In this document: one piece after another, positions 33,368 to 44,676 of the stretch | How positions within the stretch are numbered: position 1 is the first letter of the stretch | How the letters are laid out: each line of letters starts with the position of its first letter | DNA from: Alphaproteobacteria bacterium | GTDB lineage: Bacteria; Pseudomonadota; Alphaproteobacteria; Micropepsales; Micropepsaceae | Direction: 5' to 3' | DNA length: 64,000 nucleotides | NCBI GenBank assembly: GCA_947465395.1 | Contig: CANIAL010000004.1 | Coordinates: 62,001-126,000 of the forward strand | Position numbers and translations under genes: made by a program | The notes under the pieces: model-generated | Told to the model about the DNA's origin: nothing | The model's input: only the letters and a program-made list of their open reading frames with translations | Databases searched by the model: none

Positions 33368-33382
33368 GCTCTCTACTTGCGA

Positions 33383-33508
33383 AAACTCAGACCTTCCCTC
33401 CCCCATTGGGCGAAGCCCATGATGGGGGAGGTGGCCGTAGCAACGCGAAACGCCGCCCATCGGGAGAGGGGCGGCGTTGAGCAAAGTTGCGAAGGTCGGA
33501 GGGGGAAT
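33383..33508 (+). repeat. Intergenic structured repeat, copy 4
   Basis: AACTCAGACC, CCCTCCCCC, GGGGGAGGTGGCCGTAG, central stem GCAAC/GTTGC with inner arm ACGCCGCCC/GGGCGGCGT-type hairpin, then GAAGGTCGGAGGGGG. It lies between the convergent MAPEG and DUF6481 genes; nothing else is seen in 33368-33520. Confidence 0.85.
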
Positions 33509-33520
33509 TAAGAAGAAAAA

Positions 33521-33907
33521 CTAACGCTTCTTCTTGGCAGCTTTCCGCGCCGCATATTTCGCGTCGCGCTTGGCCTTCTGCTCGATCTCGCGTTCGGCTT
33601 CCAGGCGCATCTTTTCTTCATGGTCGCGCTCGGCCTGGGCCTTGGCCTCGGCTTCCGCCTTCAGGCGCGCGGCTTCGTTGGCGGCACGGTCCTTTTCGGC
33701 CTGGATCGCGGCCAGGCGTTTTTCCTCGGCGCGCTTTTTCTGGCGCTCGTCGCGGGCCACCGCCAGGGCGGCGCGTTCGCCGGACTTGGCGGCGAAATTG
33801 ACCTTCGCCTCTTCGGCGCGGGCCTTGGCCTTGGCCAGCATTTCGGTGCGCGCCTTGGCGGCGTCTTCAAGACGGTTGGTGAATTTGGAATTGTCGCGCT
33901 GTGCCAT
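33521..33907 (-). CDS. DUF6481-type charged coiled-coil protein
   Basis: Protein of 128 residues that is one long charged helix rich in Ala, Lys, Glu and Arg (EDAAKARTEMLAKAKARAEE, EREIEQKAKRDAKYAARKAA), with a basic C-terminus KKKR. It matches small alphaproteobacterial DUF6481 proteins of unknown function. It ends near a repeat and begins 8 bases after the rpoD stop, so it is probably transcribed with rpoD. Confidence 0.75.
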   Translation of the reverse strand: MAQRDNSKFTNRLEDAAKARTEMLAKAKARAEEAKVNFAAKSGERAALAVARDERQKKRAEEKRLAAIQAEKDRAANEAARLKAEAEAKAQAERDHEEKMRLEAEREIEQKAKRDAKYAARKAAKKKR

Positions 33908-33915
33908 GCTGAGGT

Positions 33916-36324
<2,409 letters not shown>

Positions 36325-36387
36325 GGGTCCACTTATCCTGTTGCCCCTATAATAGGGCGATCAAAGCCGGTTTTGCCGGTTCCCAGA

Positions 36388-38283
36388 CTATTCCGGCTGC
36401 CGCCGGAAACGCTGGACTTCCCGCCAGGATTCCTCGCTGCCCTCAGCAGCAAAACGCTCCAGCGCCCTTACCCGTTCTGGCTCCCGCTCTGCCATTTCCC
36501 GTAAGTCATTGGCAGCGCGAACAAAACGGGCTTCGGTGTCATCCTCTGGCTGGGCTGACGGAGCGGTGTCAGGGGCAGGCCGAGGCGCCAGGCGCGCCAG
36601 CAGATCGGCCATTCCCTGGACGGTGAAATGGTTCAAAACCGGCGTTTTTTCAAGGCTGGAGCCGGAGGCCGCGAGGTTTAAAAGTTCGCGCCTAAGCCTG
36701 TCAAGCGAGGGGTCTTGGAAGTGGAGCCCGGCCAGCATCTCGCCATGGGCAAGCGCCAGGTCCGGCTGGGCCAAAAGTAGCGCCGCCACCTCGGTCTCTT
36801 TCACGCTCAGGGCGGCATCGCGGGCCTGGGTCGCCCCCTCTTTTCCGGCCCGGGCCAAGAGGCTGGCCTTGAGCGCCGGGGAGACGGCCTCGGCCGTTCC
36901 GGGCATGGGGCGGAAAGGAACGCGTCCGCGCGTCTTGTCGAAACCACCGCGACCCGCGTCATAGGCACGGCGGCTGTCATATTGCTTGGGCGCAGCAGCC
37001 TTGCGCTTGAAGCTGTCAAAGATGCGCTGGTCGAAATCGCGCCGGTAATAATCAGCGATGCGGCCATCACCGATCTCGCCCACGATGGCGCGCATGGTCT
37101 GTTCCAGACCGGCGCGGCGTTCGGGGGTTGAGAAATCCTTGCCCTCAACCTCGCTGCGCCACAGGACATCCGACAGCGGCAATGCCGCTTCCAAAAGCTT
37201 GCCCATCGCCGCCGAACCGGCCCGGGCAATAAGACTGTCGGGATCTTCGCCCGGCGGCAGAAAAGCAAAGCGCAACGAATAGCCCGCCCTCAGGTGCGGC
37301 AGCGCCATGTGGGCGGCGCGGCGCGCGGCCTTCTGGCCCGCGGCATCGCCGTCAAAGGCCAGGATGGGTTCGGGTGCGGCGCGCCACAGCAACTGAAGCT
37401 GGTCGGAGGTGAGGGCGGTGCCCAGCGGCGCCACGGCATGGGCAAAGCCCGCACGCACCAGTGCGATCACATCCATATAGCCTTCGCCCAATATGATGGT
37501 GCCGGTCTTGATGGCGGCAGCGCGGGCGGTGGCGAAATTGTAGAGATTGAAACCCTTTGAAAACAGCGTGTTTTCGCCGCTGTTGATGTATTTGGGTTTG
37601 GCGTCGGGGGCGAGGCCGCGCCCGCCGAACGCAATGATGCGCCCGCGCCCGTCCGCGATGGGAAACATCAGCCGGTCATAAAAGAAATCGCGCATGGGAC
37701 GGCTGCGCCCATCCACCTCCTCGGCGGGGCGGGCAAGGCCCGCGGCGATCATGTCGTCCTGGGTGATGTTGCGGCTTTTGAGAAATTCAATCAGGGCGGT
37801 TCCGCCCGATGGTGCATAGCCAAGGCGAAATTGTTTTGCCGCAGCCCCATCCAGACCGCGCGATTTCAAATATTCGCGCGCCTCGCGCCCCGTATTTTCG
37901 CGCAAGGCGGTTTCATAAAAACCGGCCGCCAGCTCCACAATTTCGAATAGCGATTTGCGGCTCTGTTCAGCTTTCGCGTCTTCGGGTGAATATTTGGGAA
38001 GCTCGACACCGGCTTCTCCCGCCAGTTTTTCCACTGCTTCGGGGAAGGACAGGCCTTCGGTTTCGATCAGCCATTTGAAGGCATCGCCGCCCGCGCCGCA
38101 GCCAAAGCATTTATACGCCTGGCGTTCATTCTCGACTTTGAAGCTGGCGGATTTTTCGCCGTGAAAGGGACAGCAGCCCCACATCACCCGGCCCTTGCGG
38201 GTCAGCTTGACGCGCCGTCCCACCAGCGCGACCAGATCGGTCCGCCGCCGGATTTCTTCCAGCACTGTATCGCCATAGCGCAT
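36388..38283 (-). CDS. dnaG: DNA primase
   Basis: Makes RNA primers for replication; 631 residues. The N-terminal zinc finger has CPFH and CFGCGAGG (WGCCPFHGEKSASFKVENE). The TOPRIM core shows ILGEGYMDVIALVRAGFAHA, FDGDAAGQKAARRAA and PPGEDPDSLIARAG. The C-terminal third is the poorly conserved DnaB-interacting part. It sits 63 bases before rpoD, the classical macromolecular synthesis order. Confidence 0.96.
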   Translation of the reverse strand: MRYGDTVLEEIRRRTDLVALVGRRVKLTRKGRVMWGCCPFHGEKSASFKVENERQAYKCFGCGAGGDAFKWLIETEGLSFPEAVEKLAGEAGVELPKYSPEDAKAEQSRKSLFEIVELAAGFYETALRENTGREAREYLKSRGLDGAAAKQFRLGYAPSGGTALIEFLKSRNITQDDMIAAGLARPAEEVDGRSRPMRDFFYDRLMFPIADGRGRIIAFGGRGLAPDAKPKYINSGENTLFSKGFNLYNFATARAAAIKTGTIILGEGYMDVIALVRAGFAHAVAPLGTALTSDQLQLLWRAAPEPILAFDGDAAGQKAARRAAHMALPHLRAGYSLRFAFLPPGEDPDSLIARAGSAAMGKLLEAALPLSDVLWRSEVEGKDFSTPERRAGLEQTMRAIVGEIGDGRIADYYRRDFDQRIFDSFKRKAAAPKQYDSRRAYDAGRGGFDKTRGRVPFRPMPGTAEAVSPALKASLLARAGKEGATQARDAALSVKETEVAALLLAQPDLALAHGEMLAGLHFQDPSLDRLRRELLNLAASGSSLEKTPVLNHFTVQGMADLLARLAPRPAPDTAPSAQPEDDTEARFVRAANDLREMAEREPERVRALERFAAEGSEESWREVQRFRRQPE

Positions 38284-38362
38284 GGGGGGGAATGTAGGCC
38301 TTCGGCCCCGGAAATGTGGGCTCTGACGACAGGATTCCTGTGAATCCCAACAATTTTGGCCG

Positions 38363-38827
38363 TTATTTCGGACTCAAAGCGTCCTTGGTCATGGCGCTGG
38401 CCCGGGCAAAATCCATCTGGCCCGCATAACGCTCTTTCAGGGCCGCCATCACCTTGCCCATGTCCTTGATGGAGGCGGCGCCGAGTTCCCCGATCACGGC
38501 CTTCAGCGCCTGTTCCATGGCGGCCTGGTCCATCTGGGCGGGCATGAAGCCCCGGATAATGGCGATTTCCTCGCGCTCGCCCGCCGCCAGTTCCGGGCGC
38601 TTGCCGGCGTCAAAGGCGGTGGCCGATTCCTCGCGCTGTTTGATCATCTTGGCCATCAGGCCCAGGATTTCATCATCGCCCAGAAGATCGCGGCTGGTTT
38701 CGGTGCGCGCGGCGATGTCGCGGTCCTTCAGCGCCGCCAGGATCAGGCGCACCGTGGCCAGGCGCTTGGTGTCCTTGGCCTTCATGGCCTCTTTCATGGC
38801 GTCGTTGAGACCGTCGCGCAGGGACAT
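38363..38827 (-). CDS. GatB/YqeY domain protein
   Basis: Protein of 154 residues with the YqeY fold: LRDGLNDAMKEAMKAKDTKR, then ELAAGEREEIAIIRGFMPAQ and a C-terminal helical tail (SIKDMGKVMAALKERYAGQM). The domain is shared with the tRNA-binding tail of GatB and probably binds tRNA; the free protein's job is unsettled. Start 38827 is chosen; an ATG four codons upstream (38839) is possible. It lies upstream of dnaG, about 80 bases away on the same strand. Confidence 0.88.
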   Translation of the reverse strand: MSLRDGLNDAMKEAMKAKDTKRLATVRLILAALKDRDIAARTETSRDLLGDDEILGLMAKMIKQREESATAFDAGKRPELAAGEREEIAIIRGFMPAQMDQAAMEQALKAVIGELGAASIKDMGKVMAALKERYAGQMDFARASAMTKDALSPK

Positions 38828-38982
38828 GGGGCAATCCATTTTTGGAAAGGGCAGAGTAGGCGAAAGCGCACGGCGCCGCAACGCGTTGAAAACGCTTGGG
38901 AGTTTTGTGGTGGATGCAAAGGATGCTTGCTTGACCCCAAGGGGCCGCATCCCTATTTTCCGGAAAATCCCAAGGACAGATC

Positions 38983-40143
38983 ATGGCCGAAGCCGCAACC
39001 ACCCCGACTCTTGCACGCGGGGGCGTGATGTTGGCCGATGGCAGCTTCTTTGAAGGCACCGGTTTCGGCGCGGCGGCTTCGGCGGTGGGCGAGGTCTGCT
39101 TCAACACCGCCATGACGGGCTACCAAGAAATCCTGTCGGATCCGTCCTATGCCGCACAGATCGTGGCCTTCACCTTTCCGCATATCGGCGTGGTCGGCAC
39201 CAATGAAGAAGACATCGAAACCATCACGCCCGCCATTCGCGGGCTGATCGTACGGGCCGACGCCACGCATCCGTCAAATTACCGCAGCCTGATGGCGCTG
39301 GACCGCTGGCTGAAGGCGCACAACATTCCCGCCGTTGCCGGCATTGATACCCGCGCCCTGACATCGCTGATCCGGGAAAAGGGTATGCCGCATGGCGTGA
39401 TCGTCAATGCGGGAAATGGCGCGCTGGATAAAGCGGCGTTGCTCGCCCAGGCGAAAGGCTTTGCGGGATTGGAAGGCCTGGACCTGGCGAAGGATGTCAC
39501 CGCACGCCAGATGTACAAATGGAGCGAGATGCCCTGGGCCTGGAATGAAGGCTTTGGGCAGGAGACCAAAAAAGATTTCCGCGCCGTGGTTTTGGATTAT
39601 GGCTGCAAGCGCAACATCCTTCGCCTGCTGGCATCCAAGGGCGCCGACATCACCGTGCTGCCCGCATCCGCGAGCCTTGACGATGTGATGCGCCACGATC
39701 CCCATGGCGTGTTGCTGTCAAACGGCCCGGGCGATCCGGCGGCCACGGGCGCATACGCCATTCCCACCATCAAGGGCGTGGTGGACAAGAACATTCCCAC
39801 ATTCGGAATTTGCCTGGGCCACCAGATGCTGGGCCTGGCGCTGGGCGCGAAAACCAAAAAGATGGCGCAGGGCCATCATGGCGCCAACCATCCCGTGAAG
39901 GATCTTTCCACCGGCAAGGTGGAGATCGTCTCCATGAATCACGGCTTCACCGTGGATGCGGCGACGTTCCCGAAAGGCTTGAAAGAGACTCATGTCTCGC
40001 TGTTCGACGGATCGAATTGCGGACTGGCCCTGGAAGGAAAAGACGTCTTCAGCGTGCAGTATCATCCCGAGGCATCACCCGGCCCGATGGACTCGCATTA
40101 TCTGTTCGACAGATTCGCTACCGCCGCCAAAAAGCGCGCCTAA
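38983..40143 (+). CDS. carA: Carbamoyl-phosphate synthase small subunit
   Basis: Glutamine amidotransferase subunit of 386 residues that feeds ammonia to CarB for arginine and pyrimidine synthesis. N-terminal domain: FNTAMTGYQEILSDPSY and ATHPSNYRSL. C-terminal class I amidotransferase: LLSNGPGDPAA, catalytic Cys in PTFGICLGHQMLGLALG, and His/Glu in VQYHPEASPGPMDSHYLF. carB, usually just downstream, does not follow here. Confidence 0.96.
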   Translation: MAEAATTPTLARGGVMLADGSFFEGTGFGAAASAVGEVCFNTAMTGYQEILSDPSYAAQIVAFTFPHIGVVGTNEEDIETITPAIRGLIVRADATHPSNYRSLMALDRWLKAHNIPAVAGIDTRALTSLIREKGMPHGVIVNAGNGALDKAALLAQAKGFAGLEGLDLAKDVTARQMYKWSEMPWAWNEGFGQETKKDFRAVVLDYGCKRNILRLLASKGADITVLPASASLDDVMRHDPHGVLLSNGPGDPAATGAYAIPTIKGVVDKNIPTFGICLGHQMLGLALGAKTKKMAQGHHGANHPVKDLSTGKVEIVSMNHGFTVDAATFPKGLKETHVSLFDGSNCGLALEGKDVFSVQYHPEASPGPMDSHYLFDRFATAAKKRA

Positions 40144-40155
40144 CTCTTTTTACGA

Positions 40156-40280
40156 AAACTCAGACCCGCCCTCCCCCTTGCGCGCGTAGCGCGCTTGAAA
40201 GGGGAGGTGGCCGTAGCAACGCGAAACGCCGCGCATCGGAAGATGCGCGGCGTTGAGTAAAGTTGCGAAGGCCGGAGGGG
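40156..40280 (+). repeat. Intergenic structured repeat, copy 5
   Basis: AACTCAGACCCGCCCTCCCCC, a GCGCGC hairpin, GGGGAGGTGGCCGTAG, central stem GCAAC/GTTGC with a perfect inner hairpin ACGCCGCGCATC/GATGCGCGGCGT, then GAAGGCCGGAGGGG. The last G abuts the stop codon of the minus-strand gene (40281-40283). It lies between convergent carA and the DUF4893 gene. Confidence 0.88.
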
Positions 40281-40883
40281 TTACCTCACAAGTTCGATCG
40301 CGTCGAAATCCGACTCCACCGCCGGTGACGGCATGTCGATGCGAAGGCGATTGGGGCCGATGCCGACAAGAATGCCGACCTGGTCGTCTTGGGAAGCGGG
40401 CGCGCCCATGGAGGCGGCCTGGCCGGAATAGCGGTGCCAGGGTTCGCCCTTGGCGCTTTGCGCGCCCAGGTAAACCCAGACGCCATTGTCGGGATAAAGG
40501 TAACCCGCCATGCGCTGTGTGCCGTCCTTCTGGAACCAGAGGCCGCCATTCACTTGCCGGATATTGCAGTTGAACCAGCTAAAGACGGCATAGCCCGTCA
40601 TGCCGCCCAGCTTCACCTGGCGGCAGCGCCAGTTGCCATACAGCGCCTGTTGCGGCACGGCATGGGGCTGTGGTTCCAGAATTTCTTTCACGGCGCGGAA
40701 ATCGCCATCGCCGGATCGGCTTTGCGCCTGACCGATGGCGTAATCGCGGGCCTCGTCCAGATGCGCCAGCCGTTCCACATCATTTGAACTGATCTGGTCG
40801 CGCCATCCCGCATAAGCGGGCGCAGCGAACACCGTCAACGCCAGGAAGGCGAAGGTAAATTTATGCAGCACCTGTTTCGTCAT
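40281..40883 (-). CDS. DUF4893 family exported protein
   Basis: Protein of 200 residues with a signal peptide (LHKFTFAFLALTVFAAPAYA). The mature region starts GWRDQISSNDVERLAHLDEA, then has an Ala/Asp/Arg helix and a beta domain with WRCRQVKLGGM, WFNCNIRQVNGGLWFQKDGT and RMAGYLYPDNG, features of DUF4893. The function is unknown. ATG 40883 has GGGAG at a suitable distance; an ATG two codons upstream is possible. Its start overlaps the fabI end by 23 bases, so it may be made from the same transcript. Confidence 0.7.
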   Translation of the reverse strand: MTKQVLHKFTFAFLALTVFAAPAYAGWRDQISSNDVERLAHLDEARDYAIGQAQSRSGDGDFRAVKEILEPQPHAVPQQALYGNWRCRQVKLGGMTGYAVFSWFNCNIRQVNGGLWFQKDGTQRMAGYLYPDNGVWVYLGAQSAKGEPWHRYSGQAASMGAPASQDDQVGILVGIGPNRLRIDMPSPAVESDFDAIELVR

Positions 40884-41745
40884 GACCATCGGCTCCCTCT
40901 GAGGGCGACCAGCCCTTGAGATCGGCAGTCGGCGGCATGCCGACCACGTTAAAGCCGGCATCGACGAAGTGAATCTCACCCGTGACGCCGCCCGACAGGT
41001 CACTAAGCAAATACAGTGCCGCGCCCCCAACATGGTTAAGCTCAACCGTGCGCTTGAGGGGTGAATGGCTCTTGTTCCATTTGAACACCATGCGCGCGTC
41101 GCCCACCGCCGCACCCGCAAGGGTACGCATGGGGCCGGCGGAGATGGCATTAACGCGGATATTGTCGCGGCCCAGATCGGCGGCGAGATAGCGGACACTG
41201 GCTTCCAGCGCCGCCTTGGCGATGCCCATGACGTTGTAGTTCGGCATGACGCGGCTGGCGCCGAGGTATGAGAGCGTCACCATGGCGCCGCCATTCTTCA
41301 TCAGGCTGGCGGCGCGGCGCGCCCCTGCCGTGAAGGAATAACACGATATATCAAGGGTTTTTGTGAAGTTGGCGCGGCTGGTATCGACATAGCGGCCCTT
41401 CAATTCGTCGCGGTCGGAAAAGGCGATGGCATGGACCAGGAAGTCCAGCCCGCCCCACTCTTTTTCGATCTGTGCAAACACCGCGTCCAGGTCCGCATCC
41501 TTTTCCACGTCGCCGGGCATGACCAGGGTGCTGCCGACAGAGGCCGCCAGCGGCTTCAGCCGCTTTTCCTGGGCCGCGCCCTGGTAGGTAAATGCAAGCT
41601 CCGCGCCCTGGCCTGCCAGCAGGCGGGCGATGCCCCAGGCGATGGAATGGTCGTTGGCGACGCCCATAATCAGGCCGCGCTTGCCGTTCAGCAATCCCGT
41701 TTTGAACTCGGACGCCTTGTGGTCGTCGGGGGTCTTCTGTTCCAT
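40861..41745 (-). CDS. fabI: Enoyl-ACP reductase (NADH) I
   Basis: Final reduction step of fatty acid elongation, 294 residues. The short-chain dehydrogenase fold has LNGKRGLIMGVANDHSIAWG, FLVHAIAFSDRDELKGRY and the FabI active-site pattern Y-x6-K in YNVMGIAKAALEASVRYLA. It ends with the substrate-loop GPMRTLAGAAVGD and GEIHFVDAGFNVVGMP. Start 41745 (MEQKTPDDHK) is one base from the end of fabB; an upstream frame to 41790 lies inside fabB and is not conserved. Confidence 0.93.
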   Translation of the reverse strand: MEQKTPDDHKASEFKTGLLNGKRGLIMGVANDHSIAWGIARLLAGQGAELAFTYQGAAQEKRLKPLAASVGSTLVMPGDVEKDADLDAVFAQIEKEWGGLDFLVHAIAFSDRDELKGRYVDTSRANFTKTLDISCYSFTAGARRAASLMKNGGAMVTLSYLGASRVMPNYNVMGIAKAALEASVRYLAADLGRDNIRVNAISAGPMRTLAGAAVGDARMVFKWNKSHSPLKRTVELNHVGGAALYLLSDLSGGVTGEIHFVDAGFNVVGMPPTADLKGWSPSEGADGHDETGAA

Positions 41746-41746
41746 T

Positions 41747-42964
41747 TCAGGACATCTTCTGGAAGGCGAGGCAGGCATTGGTGCCGCCAAAGCCGAAACT
41801 GTTGGAAATGGCCGTGTTGATCACGGCGTTATCGATGCGCTTTCGCACGATATTGGCCCCGGCCACGGCGGGGTCCAGTTCTTCGATATTGGCGCTTTCG
41901 CAAATGAAGCCGTGTTGCATCATCAGGAGCGTATAGATCGCCTCATGCACGCCCGCCGCGCCCTGGCTGTGGCCGGTCAACGACTTGGTGGCGCTGATGG
42001 GCGGGGTCTTGTCGCCGAACACCGCCTTGATGGCGTTGATTTCCGGCACGTCGCCGACGGGCGTGGAGGTGGCATGGGGATTGATGTAATCCACCGGCCC
42101 CTTCACATTTTCCAGCGCCATCTTCATGCAGCGGATCGCGCCTTCGCCCGATGGCGCCACCATGTCGGCGCCGTCGGCCGTGGCGCCATAGCCCACGATC
42201 TCGGCATAAATCTTCGCGCCGCGTGCGCGCGCATGTTCCAGTTCTTCCAGGACCAAGATGCCGCCGCCGCCGGAAATCACGAAACCGTCGCGGTCCTTGT
42301 CATAGGCGCGGCTGGCTTTTTGCGGCGTGGCATTGAACTTGGACGACATGGCGCCCATGGCGTCGAACAATTCCGAAAGTGTCCAGTCCAGCTCTTCACC
42401 GCCGCCGGCGAACATCATGTCCTGCTTGCCCCACTGGATCAGCTCGAACGCATTGCCGATGCAGTTGGCCGAGGTCGAGCAGGCGGACGAGATGGAATAA
42501 TTGTAGCCCTTGGTCTTGAACCAGGTGGACAGGTTGGCGCTGATGGTGGACGACATCGCCTTGGGCACCGCGAACGGCCCGATGCGCTTGGGCGAATTGT
42601 TGGCGCGGGTGGTGTCTGCGGCGGAGACGATTGCCTTGGTGCTGGGGCCGCCCGAGCCGACAACAAGCCCGGTGCGCGGGTTGGAGATGTGTTCTTCAGT
42701 CAGGCCCGCGTCGGCAATGGCCTGGTTCATCGCCACCCAGCAATAGCCCGCGCCATCGCCCTGGAAGCGGCGCGCTCTGCGGTCCACCACCGCGTCCAGG
42801 TCCATCTTCAGGCTGCCGTGCACCTGGGAGCGGAAACCAAGACGGATGTAATCTTCCGCCGCCACGATCCCGGAGCGGGCATGGCGCAGCGATTCCGTCA
42901 CCTCATCGGCATTGTTGCCGATGGAAGAAACGATACCCATGCCGGTGACAACGACGCGACGCAT
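41747..42964 (-). CDS. fabB: Beta-ketoacyl-ACP synthase I
   Basis: Condensing enzyme for unsaturated fatty acid elongation, 405 residues. Start [20 protein letters not shown], the catalytic Cys in [18 protein letters not shown], His residues in [15 protein letters not shown] and [16 protein letters not shown], and the C-terminal [14 protein letters not shown]. It sits in the fabA-fabB-fabI operon, 16 bases after fabA. Confidence 0.95.
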   Translation of the reverse strand: MRRVVVTGMGIVSSIGNNADEVTESLRHARSGIVAAEDYIRLGFRSQVHGSLKMDLDAVVDRRARRFQGDGAGYCWVAMNQAIADAGLTEEHISNPRTGLVVGSGGPSTKAIVSAADTTRANNSPKRIGPFAVPKAMSSTISANLSTWFKTKGYNYSISSACSTSANCIGNAFELIQWGKQDMMFAGGGEELDWTLSELFDAMGAMSSKFNATPQKASRAYDKDRDGFVISGGGGILVLEELEHARARGAKIYAEIVGYGATADGADMVAPSGEGAIRCMKMALENVKGPVDYINPHATSTPVGDVPEINAIKAVFGDKTPPISATKSLTGHSQGAAGVHEAIYTLLMMQHGFICESANIEELDPAVAGANIVRKRIDNAVINTAISNSFGFGGTNACLAFQKMS

Positions 42965-42980
42965 GATGGCTTTCTAATGC

Positions 42981-43538
42981 TTAAGCGGATGCGGGCGTGG
43001 AAGCGGCTTGCAATGCGGCGGCGGCATCACTGAACAGGCCCACGCGAAGCCCCTTGGCTTCATAGATCACCTTGCCGTCCACCTTCATGATGCCATCGGC
43101 AATGCCGAGCACGAGCTTGCGCATGATCACGCGCTTGAGGTTTATGATATAGGTGATCTTCTTGGCGGTTGGCAGGACCATGCCGGTGAATTTCACTTCA
43201 TCCACGCCAAGGGCGCGGCCACGGCCAATGCCGCCCATCCAGCCCAGGAAGAATCCCACAAGCTGCCACAGCGCATCCAGGCCCAGGCAGCCCGGCATCA
43301 CGGGATCGCCCTGGAAATGGCATTTGAAAAACCAGAGGTCGGGATTGATGTCGAACTCGGCGATGATTTCGCCCTTGCCGGATTCGCCGCCATCTTCGGT
43401 GATGGTGGTGATGCGGTCGAACATCAGCATGGGCGGCAGGGGAAGCTGGGCATTGCCGGGGCCGAACAATTCGCCGCGCGCGCAGGCCAACAGGCCTTCC
43501 ATGTCGAAGCTCGACTGTCTCTTAACCTGCGTGTCCAA
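42981..43538 (-). CDS. fabA: 3-hydroxydecanoyl-ACP dehydratase/isomerase
   Basis: Dehydratase/isomerase of 185 residues that introduces the cis double bond in unsaturated fatty acid synthesis. Hot-dog fold: [40 protein letters not shown] with catalytic His, and Asp in [16 protein letters not shown]. It is first in the fab operon and divergent from irr; an iron-control-element palindrome (43614-43630) lies in the shared region, so Irr may act on it. Confidence 0.95.
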   Translation of the reverse strand: MDTQVKRQSSFDMEGLLACARGELFGPGNAQLPLPPMLMFDRITTITEDGGESGKGEIIAEFDINPDLWFFKCHFQGDPVMPGCLGLDALWQLVGFFLGWMGGIGRGRALGVDEVKFTGMVLPTAKKITYIINLKRVIMRKLVLGIADGIMKVDGKVIYEAKGLRVGLFSDAAAALQAASTPASA

Positions 43539-43613
43539 TGCCCTGTCCCCTTGGAAAGACTGAGGTTCCGCTTAACCCAATGCCTTGGAGAGGAAAAGGG
43601 CGCGGCCTGATTG

Positions 43614-43630
43614 ATTAGAAGTGTTCTAAC
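43614..43630. promoter_or_regulatory. Candidate Irr box (ICE) between fabA and irr
   Basis: ATTAGAAGTGTTCTAAC contains the perfect inverted repeat TTAGAA-GTG-TTCTAA and matches the iron control element TTTAGAA-N3-TTCTAAA at all but the outermost bases. It is 77 bases upstream of fabA and 76 upstream of irr, so either could be the target. Confidence 0.65.
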
Positions 43631-43705
43631 GTCTAATCTGACCATACTCTAGCAAGGTTGGCGGGCAAGGGCGACCGCCCGGTTCGCGGGAAAAGGAACC
43701 TGAAG

Positions 43706-44143
43706 ATGAGCAAGCAGATGCGCGAAGCCGCTGCGGCGGCGAACGCCCAGGCCATTGCCAGGCTGCGCGCCGCGGGCCTGCGCCCCACGCGCCAGCGGCT
43801 GGAACTGGCGCGTCATCTGTTCACCGGTCCTGACCGTCATGTGACGGCGGAAAATCTGCATGGCGAAGTGGTTGGCGCAGGCATCAAGGTCTCGCTGGCC
43901 ACGGTCTACAACACACTGCACCAGTTCACGGGCGCGGGTCTTCTGCGCCAGGTGGTGGTGGATGCGGCACGCGGCTATTTCGACACCAATACGGGCGACC
44001 ACCAGCATTTCTTCCTGGAAGACGAAGGCACGCTGATTGATATCCCCGGCGACGCCATTGCCGTCAGCGGCGTTCCCCAGCCCCCCAGCGGGCTCAGGAT
44101 TGACCGGGTGGATGTGGTGGTACGGGTGACACGAGAAAACTAA
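43706..44143 (+). CDS. irr: Fur-family iron response regulator Irr
   Basis: Heme-linked iron regulator of the Fur superfamily, 145 residues. The winged-helix part has LRAAGLRPTRQRLELARHLF, VTAENLHGEVVGAGIKVSLA and TVYNTLHQFTGAGLLRQ. The metal/heme region is FDTNTGDHQHFFLEDEG. Rhizobial Irr proteins usually show three successive His here (HHH); this has H-Q-H, and I see no N-terminal heme-regulatory Cys-Pro motif. The ATG at 43706 has AGGAACCTGAAG before it. The fabA neighbour is typical for irr. Confidence 0.9.
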   Translation: MSKQMREAAAAANAQAIARLRAAGLRPTRQRLELARHLFTGPDRHVTAENLHGEVVGAGIKVSLATVYNTLHQFTGAGLLRQVVVDAARGYFDTNTGDHQHFFLEDEGTLIDIPGDAIAVSGVPQPPSGLRIDRVDVVVRVTREN

Positions 44144-44160
44144 GCCTTTTTAAGGCTTTC
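44142..44160 (+). terminator. Weak intrinsic terminator at irr end
   Basis: AAGCCTT-TTT-AAGGCTT followed by TC; the stem starts inside the irr stop codon. The stem is A/T-rich and the T-run short, so termination may be partial. Confidence 0.4.
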
Positions 44161-44168
44161 ACTGTCAT

Positions 44169-44185
44169 AATAGAATTATTCTAAA
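44169..44185. promoter_or_regulatory. Candidate Irr box (ICE) before rubrerythrin
   Basis: On the minus strand TTTAGAATAATTCTATT, on the plus strand AATAGAATTATTCTAAA, matching TTTAGAA-N3-TTCTAAA in all but two end positions. It lies 69 bases before the rubrerythrin start and 26 after the irr stop. Confidence 0.7.
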
Positions 44186-44253
44186 CTGATTGACAGCGGC
44201 CCCGGGCAGGGCCAATCTTCGGCCAGAACATTCCGGCCAAGGAGACAACGCAC

Positions 44254-44676
44254 ATGCCCGCCCTGAACAACACCAAGACCTGGGAAAATCTGAAGGAAGC
44301 CTTTGCCGGCGAAAGCCAGGCCAATCGCCGCTATCTCTATTTCGCGCAGAAGGCGGACGTTGAAGGCCATAACGACGTGGCCGCCGTCTTCCGCTCCACC
44401 GCCGAAGGCGAGACCGGCCATGCCCATGGCCATCTGGAGTACCTGGAGGAAGTGGGCGACCCAGCCACGGGCGAACCCATCGGCGCCACCGACGCCAATT
44501 TGAAAGCCTCCATCGCGGGCGAGACCCACGAATACACCGACATGTATCCGGGCATGGCCAAGACGGCGCGTTCGGAAGGCTTTGACGAAATCGCCGACTG
44601 GTTTGAAACCTTGGCGAAAGCGGAAAAGAGCCACGCCGGGCGTTTCCAGAAAGCTCTGGATAGTCTTGGTAAGTAA
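44254..44676 (+). CDS. Rubrerythrin-family di-iron protein lacking the rubredoxin domain
   Basis: Ferritin-like protein of 140 residues, expected to reduce peroxide with a di-iron centre. Iron-ligand motifs are [54 protein letters not shown] and [14 protein letters not shown]. There is no Cys in the protein, so the C-terminal rubredoxin domain of classical rubrerythrin is absent, and another electron donor is needed. It overlaps the next gene at TAATG; the Fe-S protein and DUF3501 protein made from the same mRNA are likely partners. A candidate Irr box stands upstream. Confidence 0.9.
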   Translation: MPALNNTKTWENLKEAFAGESQANRRYLYFAQKADVEGHNDVAAVFRSTAEGETGHAHGHLEYLEEVGDPATGEPIGATDANLKASIAGETHEYTDMYPGMAKTARSEGFDEIADWFETLAKAEKSHAGRFQKALDSLGK

